A stretch of DNA of 64,000 bases, from contig NC_012780.1 of assembly GCF_000146185.1 (NCBI RefSeq), positions 248,001-312,000 on the forward strand. Direction: 5' to 3'. The notes under the pieces were generated by a model. It was not told the origin of the DNA and searched no databases. It saw nothing but the letters and a program-made list of their open reading frames with translations. Within the stretch, counting starts at the first letter, position 1. Every line of letters starts with the position of its first letter. The position numbers and the translations under genes are program-made. This document shows positions 45,197 through 52,837 of the stretch, in pieces. Origin of the DNA: [Eubacterium] eligens ATCC 27750 (GTDB lineage Bacteria > Bacillota > Clostridia > Lachnospirales > Lachnospiraceae).

Positions 45197-46378
45197 TTAT
45201 GCAGCCTTTTTTGATTTATTAAATTCTGATCTTATAATTGTAGAAACCAGACCTCCAAGATTATTAACTGTCTTCTGATACATATAGTATTCTCTATATA
45301 CAACAGATAAGGCATTAACTACAATGTCATAAGAATAGTGAACTGACAGACTTGCCAGATCATCAATCTCAATTTCTGTAAGTAGCATTGGTTTAAATGG
45401 AGCTGCAGATTTCTTATTTTTTATAGAGAAGAAATCGTTCAGATAATCAGGACAAATACCGCCAGAATTAACATAAGCCACATTCTGGTTGAACTCCCAT
45501 ATAAATTTTTCTAATGTTCTGGCATATTCATCATGAACACGAAGTTTTTCATTCTTAGGAATAAACTCTGTATCTATCTGGAATCTGACAACATCATCTT
45601 TAAAGGAAACAATAAAAATATCTGATTCCTGACCAAGCTTTTCCTTTATTACCGATGGCTTACAGTAAGCAGGAAGAAGATTTCTGATTTCTTTAATTTT
45701 CTTATAATCAACACTAGCTTGTCCTTTTAATTCAGGAGCATCAAGACTTAACAGTTCACGGATAAATATTCTCAATGAAACCAAAGATTTGATATTGCAC
45801 AGTCTTTTATACAGTTCTTTGGATACAACAAGAAAACCTCGCCCACCCTTATTGGCAGGAAGGTAGTAGTTTTCGTAATCATTAAGAAGTATATTAATCA
45901 GTCCATATTCATTTTTAGAATATGAAATATATGTATATTCCTGAAGAGTCTTTAAGTTATTCCATATTGTGCGGACATTGCATCCAACATTAACTGCAAG
46001 TTCGCCGGCATCAAGATTTCTGATAATACCATTAGAATCAGGATGATAAAAATGCAGTAACATAAATAATTTTATCGCATTTGCTTTAAGCATAGGTCTA
46101 TAGCCATAACGATTCTTTTCATTATGGTAAACTTTTTTATACACATTCTTATGGGCTAATGCTTTATGCGGACAATGCTCACAGGTACTGCATGCATCAG
46201 AATATGCCCGGCTGTCTTTGCCAAATGTTTCAATGACAGCTTTATATTTACAGTTAATGCAGGCTGCATTATTATAGTCAATGGTTTCTACAGTGGATTC
46301 AATTACTTCTGTGTAATTTTTCTGGATACCAAGAGACTGGATTATAACTGATTTACCTATATTTGCAAAATTATCCAA
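45197..46378 (-). CDS. Winged-helix replication-type protein with a cysteine cluster
   Basis: Residues ~35-75 carry paired cysteines (CINCKYK, then CSTCEHCPHKA) likely to bind zinc. Residues ~95-165 form a winged-helix domain (LDAGELAVNVGCNVRTIWNNL, YISYSK). The C-terminal ~60 residues (EIDDLASLSVHYSYDIVVNALSVVYREY) resemble the DnaD/DnaB_2-type C-domain. About 393 residues. The gene reads away from the iterons, which lie just upstream of its start, as expected of a plasmid initiator or loader. The frame opens with GTG at 46387 inside AGGGGGTGA; TTG at 46378 has better spacing. The specific role is inference. Confidence 0.6.
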   Translation of the reverse strand: MDNFANIGKSVIIQSLGIQKNYTEVIESTVETIDYNNAACINCKYKAVIETFGKDSRAYSDACSTCEHCPHKALAHKNVYKKVYHNEKNRYGYRPMLKANAIKLFMLLHFYHPDSNGIIRNLDAGELAVNVGCNVRTIWNNLKTLQEYTYISYSKNEYGLINILLNDYENYYLPANKGGRGFLVVSKELYKRLCNIKSLVSLRIFIRELLSLDAPELKGQASVDYKKIKEIRNLLPAYCKPSVIKEKLGQESDIFIVSFKDDVVRFQIDTEFIPKNEKLRVHDEYARTLEKFIWEFNQNVAYVNSGGICPDYLNDFFSIKNKKSAAPFKPMLLTEIEIDDLASLSVHYSYDIVVNALSVVYREYYMYQKTVNNLGGLVSTIIRSEFNKSKKAA

Positions 46379-46440
46379 GCATTTCACCCCCTTTTAGACC
46401 ATAATTTAACAGTATTTTGGCAGGAAATCAAATTCTCTGT

Positions 46441-46894
46441 TTTACTCCGTTTTTATCCACATTACTGATATTTTTCTCTATTTTTACTCCGTTTTTATCT
46501 ACAATTTTTAAAAACTGTGGTATTTTACTCTAAATATGTCTACGAAATTTCTTTGATTTTTTTTATGTAGACCACAAATTGCATATTTTGTGTGATTTAC
46601 TCCAAAAATATCTACATTTAGGTTATGATGTGTTCATATAAAAGGTGCTAAACTAAGGAAATCTAGTATTTAAGCCAAAAATGTAGACATCGAACAGTTT
46701 TTTTGAATAAAAAAATGTAGAAAAACAATACTAAAGGAATATATTGCATTCAAATAAGCATACTTATGAGATATATTTTTATGAAAAAAAGCAAAATTTA
46801 CTCCAAAAATATCTACATTTAATAAATTTACTCCAATTTTATCTACATTATATTAACTTCTTATTATAAATTTACTCCAAAAATATCTACATTT
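46441..46894. repeat. Iteron array with DnaA box: probable replication origin (oriV)
   Basis: Seven same-orientation copies of a 23-24 base unit (TTTACTCC, four or five A/T, TATCTACATT) begin at 46441, 46483, 46524 (variant), 46596, 46797, 46827 and 46871. The first contains the perfect DnaA box TTATCCACA (46453-46461). Spacing is irregular and the DNA between is highly AT-rich. The neighbours parAB and two Rep-like genes support a plasmid-type origin. The whole gap 46388-47141 holds no gene. Confidence 0.85.
46562..46722. promoter_or_regulatory. Inverted half-iterons
   Basis: The iteron 3' half appears reversed (ATGTAGA) at 46565-46571, 46681-46687 and 46715-46721, with another at 47103-47109. 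In iteron plasmids, inverted half-sites often serve as Rep autoregulatory operators or handcuffing sites. Here they are interleaved with the direct iterons. Confidence 0.5.
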
Positions 46895-47041
46895 TTTCTT
46901 CAAGAATTAATCAAAATTTCAAATAAATCTTTAATAAAATTAAAAATGGCTTAAATAGGGCAGTAGTGAGCATTTTTTATATTAAATTATAAAAATAAAC
47001 GACAAAACTCTATAAAATCCCATATTTAAGCCAAATAAAAA

Positions 47042-47071
47042 AAGGATAATTGAAATTAATCAATTATCCTT
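47042..47071 (-). terminator. Terminator of the Rep-like gene
   Basis: AAGGATAATTGA and TCAATTATCCTT are perfect 12-bp arms; the minus strand continues with seven T. It separates the Rep-like gene at 47142 from the iterons. Confidence 0.8.
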
Positions 47072-47141
47072 CATTATTCGACATCAGATTGTCAAATTAA
47101 AAAATGTAGACTTACATTCAATATTAAATCGTTTATTAATA

Positions 47142-48548
47142 TCAAATATCAAAACTATCAATCAGCAATCCTTTATCATTCTTATCATTATCAGAATTAA
47201 GATCTTCAATCTCAGCATCAGACAACGGCAGAAAAGTTATAATAAACACGCCATTCTTTAATTCAAACTTTTCAATAGCAATATGATTATCGACAAACTC
47301 CTGAAGACTTTCCTGGATAAGCTGCAGATTTTTCTTTTTATTCTTGAGCTTGAATCTTACAATCTTCTGGAAGTATGTATAACTATATTCGTTAACTCTT
47401 GTTTCCTGATTAGCTATCTGTTCACGCTTTATCGCATAGCATATAATCTTTGAAAGGTTATTATCAAGAACATCATAAGAAGCAGAAGTAATAGAGATAA
47501 GCTTCTTCTGAATAATTGCGTTGCTTAGAATCTCTCCAAATTGTGCTATGGCATATGGCCGTTCCGCATCCTCTTTAATAACAATATTATCAAACAAGTT
47601 GAAATATATCTTACTGCCTTCAGCTTCATAAGAGAAGTTATACTCTACCAGTTTACGGCATGAATTACTAATCTTATTAAGAACATTCTTGCCTACATGA
47701 TAATCAACAACCTCTTTACCCAGAGTATTAAGATCGACAACAACAGATTTCTCTTTAGAGAACTCCTGCATATTAATATTAGAGATAAATGCATTGACAA
47801 GTTTAAGGTCATCTGTATCCATAGACTTAGGTGGCGTCAGCTTACCATTATCCACAGTGACCTCTAACAGTTCATCTCCATCATCATCAGTAATAATTTC
47901 CTTTAACAAATTATTGGAAGCTGTTTCCATCATCAGAGTAAAAGAAGATGGGCTGAATAATGGTTTATCAACAAGGTCAACCGGATACATTCTTAGATAA
48001 GAATCAATGTTTCCGGCCAGCTCACTTTCTATATACTTCCATGCACTGATAATTAAATCATTCTTAAGAGAATTATATATTGAATTATTAGTGAAAGAGT
48101 AGAGTCCTGGAAAATCAATCAGAAGACTTCCGGAATCATTCTTCCATTTATTAGCTGCAACCTTCTTATCTTTGATAATATCATCAAGCTCTTTATCTCC
48201 ATAAAGCTTGGCATATTCGTCAGGTCTTAATGATCTGGCCAGAGAAATAAAACTGGCAAGAGGATGCTTGGGATCATCAAGATTCATATTATCAATGTCA
48301 TTATTGTATGCCTTATACCATCTGGCGCGTTTCTGAAGACGCGACTTTTTTATCTTGTTAATAATAGGCATTAAATCTTCACGACTCGTTTTACCTTCAA
48401 GATACTCCATCAATGTTTCATCTATAAGCTCTGCTACATTATCAGCTGGAAAATTCATGAGATTTCTTTTTTTATTATAGAATTCTAGAATAGCAGGGTT
48501 GATATGCTTGGCAAGCTCTTCTATAAATCGCCTAGAATACTGTTCCAT
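47142..48548 (-). CDS. Candidate plasmid replication initiator (Rep_3-like tandem winged helix)
   Basis: 468 residues, no membrane helix. The C-terminal ~220 residues have the length and secondary-structure order of two winged-helix domains (VLDNNLSKIICYAIKREQI, then YSYTYFQKIVRFKLKNKKK and a terminal strand pair), recalling RepE/RepA-type initiators. The N-terminal half is not recognised. Support also comes from position beside the iterons and parAB. A good promoter (TTGCTT-17-TATAAT) with the shared TGAACTSAGTTCA operator directly upstream drives it. Ribosome site AAGGAG. Confidence 0.55.
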   Translation of the reverse strand: MEQYSRRFIEELAKHINPAILEFYNKKRNLMNFPADNVAELIDETLMEYLEGKTSREDLMPIINKIKKSRLQKRARWYKAYNNDIDNMNLDDPKHPLASFISLARSLRPDEYAKLYGDKELDDIIKDKKVAANKWKNDSGSLLIDFPGLYSFTNNSIYNSLKNDLIISAWKYIESELAGNIDSYLRMYPVDLVDKPLFSPSSFTLMMETASNNLLKEIITDDDGDELLEVTVDNGKLTPPKSMDTDDLKLVNAFISNINMQEFSKEKSVVVDLNTLGKEVVDYHVGKNVLNKISNSCRKLVEYNFSYEAEGSKIYFNLFDNIVIKEDAERPYAIAQFGEILSNAIIQKKLISITSASYDVLDNNLSKIICYAIKREQIANQETRVNEYSYTYFQKIVRFKLKNKKKNLQLIQESLQEFVDNHIAIEKFELKNGVFIITFLPLSDAEIEDLNSDNDKNDKGLLIDSFDI

Positions 48549-48577
48549 ATTAACTCCTTCAATTTAAATATAAATAT

Positions 48578-48606
48578 ATTATACGGACTTTCGACATAAA
48601 AAGCAA
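48578..48606 (-). promoter_or_regulatory. Promoter of the Rep-like gene
   Basis: On the minus strand TTGCTT (48601-48606) and TATAAT (48578-48583) are separated by 17 bases, ~30 bases from the ATG. Confidence 0.6.
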
Positions 48607-48609
48607 ATG

Positions 48610-48622
48610 TGAACTGAGTTCA
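48610..48622. promoter_or_regulatory. Palindromic operator, copy 4, at the rep promoter
   Basis: TGAACTGAGTTCA lies three bases upstream of the -35 box of the Rep-like gene. It is identical to copy 2 near parA, linking replication and partition control. Confidence 0.65.
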
Positions 48623-48667
48623 ATCAGGAAGCTTTTCTTAATTATTTTGGGTTTTGTTTATTTTATT

Positions 48668-48696
48668 TTGATTTTATTGTGGAGGAATGGTATAAT
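48668..48696 (+). promoter_or_regulatory. Promoter of the recombinase-fold gene
   Basis: TTGATT and TATAAT with a 17-base spacer, 77 bases before the ATG. Confidence 0.65.
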
Positions 48697-48773
48697 TTTG
48701 TTTGTGGTTAAGACATATGTCGTCATATTTAACTAAACTATACTACACCACTGCTTTAGAGAAAGGATAACAT

Positions 48774-49709
48774 ATGATATCAGCTAAATTTGAAGATGAG
48801 ATATGGATATATTTCCAGACGAATTTGCGTCCAAGAACACGGAAAGAATATTGGAATGTTATAAAAAGTTTTGATAAAATAATCGGACACGACCCACTTA
48901 AATTAACAAGAAAAGAGGCAATGAATTATTACAACAACCTTATAGAGAAAGTTAACTCTGGCAGATTGTCATATAATACTGCAGTTATGCGTCTTTCAGT
49001 TATGAAATCTGTATGCACATTTATAGAAACTTATACTATTAATCATGGCAAACGATATGTTAATCATTTTGAAAGTATGTCTCTTCCAGAACAGGATAAA
49101 ATATTGCCAAAAGATGCAATACCTAATACTAAAGAAATTGATAATCTTCTGAGTGCGGCATTAGATGCCAATGACAATAAAGCATTTTTAATATTTTCAC
49201 TAGTAATTAAGATGGGACTTACCAATCAGGAAATATGCAATCTAAACAAGGAGTATATATGCCGAAATCAGACAGGGAATCTGTGTATTAATATGCCACC
49301 AAAGAATCATATAAGCAGATTTCTTATTATACCTGATGACCTTGGTACAATTCTTGATAAATATATTATGGCAGAGAATATACAGAGCGGCGCATTATTT
49401 ACAAACATACGAAAAAACCGTATTAAAATGCGCGATACAGAACGTCTTCTTGCTTCATACACAGATAAACTTGTGAAAGCCAAAAAATTGCGGAAGCATT
49501 ATACAATGCAGACACTCCGTCATGCAGCTATAAGCTATATGTTAATGGGAGGAGCATCTAAAGATGAAGTTGCTTCATACACTGGAGTAACAGGAAAATG
49601 GATGAACAGATATGATAAAATAATAGCTGACAATGTAATAAATGTAGCTGCTAATTATAATGTAATTAATATCAATCCTTCTAAAATTGACAAAAATGTA
49701 TCTGAATAA
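48774..49709 (+). CDS. Tyrosine-recombinase-fold protein with altered catalytic residues
   Basis: 311 residues with the N-terminal SAM-like DNA-binding domain (LRPRTRKEYWNVIKSF) and a catalytic-domain fold. The usual GLRxxE is GLTNQE (Arg to Thr). The H-x-L-R-H box is QTLRH (first His to Gln). The LGH box is YTGVTGKW (His lost). The Arg of LRH and the final Tyr (NRYDK) remain. It may be inactive as a recombinase and serve as a DNA-binding or replicon-resolution accessory factor. The nearby origin suggests a role in replicon maintenance. Confidence 0.75.
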   Translation: MISAKFEDEIWIYFQTNLRPRTRKEYWNVIKSFDKIIGHDPLKLTRKEAMNYYNNLIEKVNSGRLSYNTAVMRLSVMKSVCTFIETYTINHGKRYVNHFESMSLPEQDKILPKDAIPNTKEIDNLLSAALDANDNKAFLIFSLVIKMGLTNQEICNLNKEYICRNQTGNLCINMPPKNHISRFLIIPDDLGTILDKYIMAENIQSGALFTNIRKNRIKMRDTERLLASYTDKLVKAKKLRKHYTMQTLRHAAISYMLMGGASKDEVASYTGVTGKWMNRYDKIIADNVINVAANYNVININPSKIDKNVSE

Positions 49710-49775
49710 CTATAATTACACAATGAAAAAAATTCATAACTGTGGATTATACAAAAACATGTCAGGAGGGATATT

Positions 49776-50195
49776 ATGATATATAAACCATACAAACATC
49801 TGGTTCAGTATTATGAAACAGACCAGATGGGAATAGTTCATCATTCTAATTACATAAGATGGTTTGAGGAAGCAAGGTCATTTCTTCTTGAAGAGAATGG
49901 TTTCGGCTATAAGAAAATGGAAGAATCAGGCATAATAAGTCCTGTATTATCAGTTAATGCCAGATATAAGTCTATGACTCATTACTATGATACTGTTATT
50001 ATTAATGTCAAGGTTGTTAAATACAATGGTGTGAAGATTACACTAGAATATACTGTGATTGATGAAAAGACTGGGGAAGTAAGATGTACTGGCGAAAGTG
50101 AGCACTGTTTTCTTGATACATCAGGCTGTCCTGTATCATTAAAAAGATCTTTACCAGAATTAAATGTAATGTTTATTGATATGGCTGAAAATTAA
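49776..50195 (+). CDS. Acyl-CoA thioesterase, 4HBT/YbgC-like hot-dog fold
   Basis: 139 residues with YYETDQMGIVHHSNYIRWFE, the D-x-x-G-x-x-H-x-x-Y active-site pattern. Hydrolyses short or aromatic acyl-CoA. Clear AGGAGG site; single gene ended by a bidirectional terminator. Confidence 0.88.
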   Translation: MIYKPYKHLVQYYETDQMGIVHHSNYIRWFEEARSFLLEENGFGYKKMEESGIISPVLSVNARYKSMTHYYDTVIINVKVVKYNGVKITLEYTVIDEKTGEVRCTGESEHCFLDTSGCPVSLKRSLPELNVMFIDMAEN

Positions 50196-50205
50196 TAATA
50201 TACAT

Positions 50206-50240
50206 AAACCGCGATATAGCAATTTACTATACCGCGGTTT
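50206..50240. terminator. Bidirectional terminator between thioesterase and fucO
   Basis: AAACCGCGATATAG and CTATACCGCGGTTT form a 14-bp stem with one mismatch and a 7-base loop between convergent genes. Confidence 0.8.
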
Positions 50241-50258
50241 ATTATTTACATATATTAC

Positions 50259-51407
50259 TTAGATAAGACTCTCATAAAGCTTTGTAATCTCTTCTACGCT
50301 TGTTTCTCTTGGATTACCTGGACGGCATGCATCATCATATGCAGACTGTGCAAGGAATGGAATATCTTCTGGCTTAACAATATCCTTAAGATTAGCAGGA
50401 ATTCCAACATCAGCAGCAAGCTTCTTAACAGCATCAATAGCAGCTTTTCTGTATTCATCCTGAGTCATCTTTTCTGTGCCTTCAACACCCATTGCCTTGG
50501 CAATATCACGATACTTTTCACCAGTAGCAGGTGCATTATACTCCATGCCTGTTGGAAGAATAATAGCATTAGCTACACCATGTGGTGTATCATAAAGTGC
50601 TCCAAGTGGATGAGCCATAGAATGAACAATACCAAGACCTACATTAGAAAATCCCATACCAGCTATGTACTGACCTAAAGCCATTCCTTCTCTTCCTTCA
50701 GGAGTATTATCAACTGCACCTCTTAAACTCTTGGCAATAATCTCAATTGCTTTAAGATGGAACATATCAGATAATTCCCATGCACCAGCAGTAATATAAC
50801 CCTCAATAGCATGTGTAAGAGCATCCATACCGGTAGCAGCAGTAAGACCTTTAGGCATGCTTGACATCATGTCAGGATCTACAACAGCAACAACAGGAAT
50901 ATCATGAGGATCTACACATACCATCTTACGATTCTTCTCTGCATCAGTAATAACATAATTAATTGTAACTTCTGCGGCTGTACCAGCTGTAGTAGGAACT
51001 GCAATAATAGGAACTGCCGGATTCTTTGTATCAGCAACACCCTCAAGACTTCTTACATCAGCAAACTCAGGATTATTGATTATAATACCGATTGCCTTGG
51101 CTGTATCCATAGAAGAACCACCACCAATAGCGATCAAGTAATCTGTTCCTGCATTCTTGAATGCTTCTACACCTGTCTGTACATTCTCAATTGTTGGATT
51201 AGGCTTGATGTTAGAATATAATTCATAAGAAAAACCATTGTCATCAAGAACCTTAAGAACCTTTGCTGTCACACCAAACTTAACAAGATCAGGATCAGAA
51301 CATACAAATGCTTTCTTAAACCCTCTTGACTTAACTTCTGTTGCAATCTCCTGTATTGCACCTGCTCCATGATAAGAAGTTCCATTCAAAATAAATCTCT
51401 GTGCCAT
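50259..51407 (-). CDS. fucO: Iron-containing alcohol dehydrogenase, lactaldehyde reductase type
   Basis: 382 residues, strongly similar in pattern to E. coli FucO: YLIAIGGGSSMDTAKAIGII, PEFADVRSLEG, TTAGTAAEVTINYVIT, GMDALTHAIEGYIT and VHSMAHPLGALYDTPHG (Fe-binding Asp and His residues). It reduces lactaldehyde to 1,2-propanediol with NADH, giving a route for fucose/rhamnose fermentation. Single gene with its own promoter region. Confidence 0.9.
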   Translation of the reverse strand: MAQRFILNGTSYHGAGAIQEIATEVKSRGFKKAFVCSDPDLVKFGVTAKVLKVLDDNGFSYELYSNIKPNPTIENVQTGVEAFKNAGTDYLIAIGGGSSMDTAKAIGIIINNPEFADVRSLEGVADTKNPAVPIIAVPTTAGTAAEVTINYVITDAEKNRKMVCVDPHDIPVVAVVDPDMMSSMPKGLTAATGMDALTHAIEGYITAGAWELSDMFHLKAIEIIAKSLRGAVDNTPEGREGMALGQYIAGMGFSNVGLGIVHSMAHPLGALYDTPHGVANAIILPTGMEYNAPATGEKYRDIAKAMGVEGTEKMTQDEYRKAAIDAVKKLAADVGIPANLKDIVKPEDIPFLAQSAYDDACRPGNPRETSVEEITKLYESLI

Positions 51408-51628
51408 AAAAACGCCTCCATAAATATAAAATTGTTCACTTTTAAAAGTTGACTATATTTTACCACTATGACAAAATAATAACAAGTTGATTTTATTAAA
51501 AAAGCATAATAAAATCATGATTTCTTATAAACAATTACCATTTAACTTCTGTCAGATAAATGTTATACTTATAACAATTGATTTTAAGCAATTTATTAAT
51601 TTCAGAACCAGAAAGAGAGGTACAAATT

Positions 51629-52786
51629 ATGAATATATCAGATAAAATAAAATACATCGGAGTTGATGATACAACAATAGATCTTTTTGAAAGCCAGTAT
51701 GCTGTTCCAGAGGGTGTTTCATATAACTCATATGTAATCCTTGATGACAAAACAGCCATTATGGATACTGTCGACAAGCGCGGAATGAAAGACTGGGAAA
51801 ACAATCTTCTTAATACTCTGGATGGAAAGAATGCAGATTATGTAATTGTCCAGCATATGGAACCTGACCATGCTGGAAGCCTTGCCAGACTTATTGAACT
51901 TTTCCCTGAAATCACTGTAGTAGGTAATGCTAAGACATTTGTAATGATTAACCAGTTCTTTGAGAATATTAATATTAAGAATTCTCTTACAGTTAAAGAA
52001 GGAGATACTCTTAATCTTGGTTCCCACACTCTTACTTTTGTTATGGCACCAATGGTTCACTGGCCTGAGGTTATGGTAACTTATGAAAGCAGTGAGAAGG
52101 TTCTGTTCTCGGCGGATGGATTTGGAAAATTTGGTGCTCTGTCGCTTACTGAGAATGCTGACTGGGCATGTGAAGCAAGAAGATATTATTTTAACATAGT
52201 TGGTAAATATGGTGCTCCTGTCCAGACCTTACTTAAAAAAGCTTCGGCACTTGATATTAAGACTATATGTCCATTACATGGTCCTGTATTATCAGATAAC
52301 CTCGGATATTACCTTGACTTATATAACACATGGAGCAGTTATCAGCCAGAAAGCAAAGGTGTATTTATAGCCTATGCTTCAATTCACGGCAATACTGCAT
52401 ATGCTGCTGAACAATTTGCAGAAATGCTTCGTAACAAAGGCGTTGAAAATGTTGTTATTACTGACCTTTCAAGATGTGATATTGCTGAGGCTGTAGAAGA
52501 TGCATTCAGATATGACAGAATGGTTCTGGCTGCTGCAAGTTATGATGCAGGTGTATTTCCGATTATGCAGGATTTTCTTCATCATCTTCAGGCAAAAGCA
52601 TTTCAGAACAGAACAGTAGGACTTATTGAGAATGGCTCATGGGCACCTACAGCTGCAAAAACAATGCGAAACATACTTGAAACAATGAAAAATATAACAA
52701 TTGTTGAACCTGTTGTCACAATTAAATCAGTTCTTAAAGAAACTGATATTCCTGCATTAGAGCAGTTGGCTGATGCAATTAAATAA
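51629..52786 (+). CDS. FprA-type flavodiiron protein
   Basis: The N-terminal metallo-beta-lactamase-like domain has the diiron motif HMEPDHAGS and later histidines (PMVHWPE, CPLHGP). The C-terminal flavodoxin domain starts VFIAYASIHGNTAYAAEQ (FMN loop). It reduces O2 to water, or NO to N2O, protecting a strict anaerobe. The frame opens at 51578, but AGAGAGG before the ATG at 51629 sets the start (385 residues). Confidence 0.92.
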   Translation: MNISDKIKYIGVDDTTIDLFESQYAVPEGVSYNSYVILDDKTAIMDTVDKRGMKDWENNLLNTLDGKNADYVIVQHMEPDHAGSLARLIELFPEITVVGNAKTFVMINQFFENINIKNSLTVKEGDTLNLGSHTLTFVMAPMVHWPEVMVTYESSEKVLFSADGFGKFGALSLTENADWACEARRYYFNIVGKYGAPVQTLLKKASALDIKTICPLHGPVLSDNLGYYLDLYNTWSSYQPESKGVFIAYASIHGNTAYAAEQFAEMLRNKGVENVVITDLSRCDIAEAVEDAFRYDRMVLAAASYDAGVFPIMQDFLHHLQAKAFQNRTVGLIENGSWAPTAAKTMRNILETMKNITIVEPVVTIKSVLKETDIPALEQLADAIK

Positions 52787-52837
52787 ACATTTCTCCATTA
52801 ATAATGGAACAACAAAATTATCAAAGAGGGTGTTTTC

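Noticed and set aside
46441..46894. CRISPR-like array
   Set aside because: Units are short, irregularly spaced (down to a 6-base gap) and embedded next to rep/par genes, so iterons fit better. No cas genes are present.
48774..49709. Housekeeping XerC/XerD
   Set aside because: Three catalytic positions are substituted and the gene is part of the replicon module.
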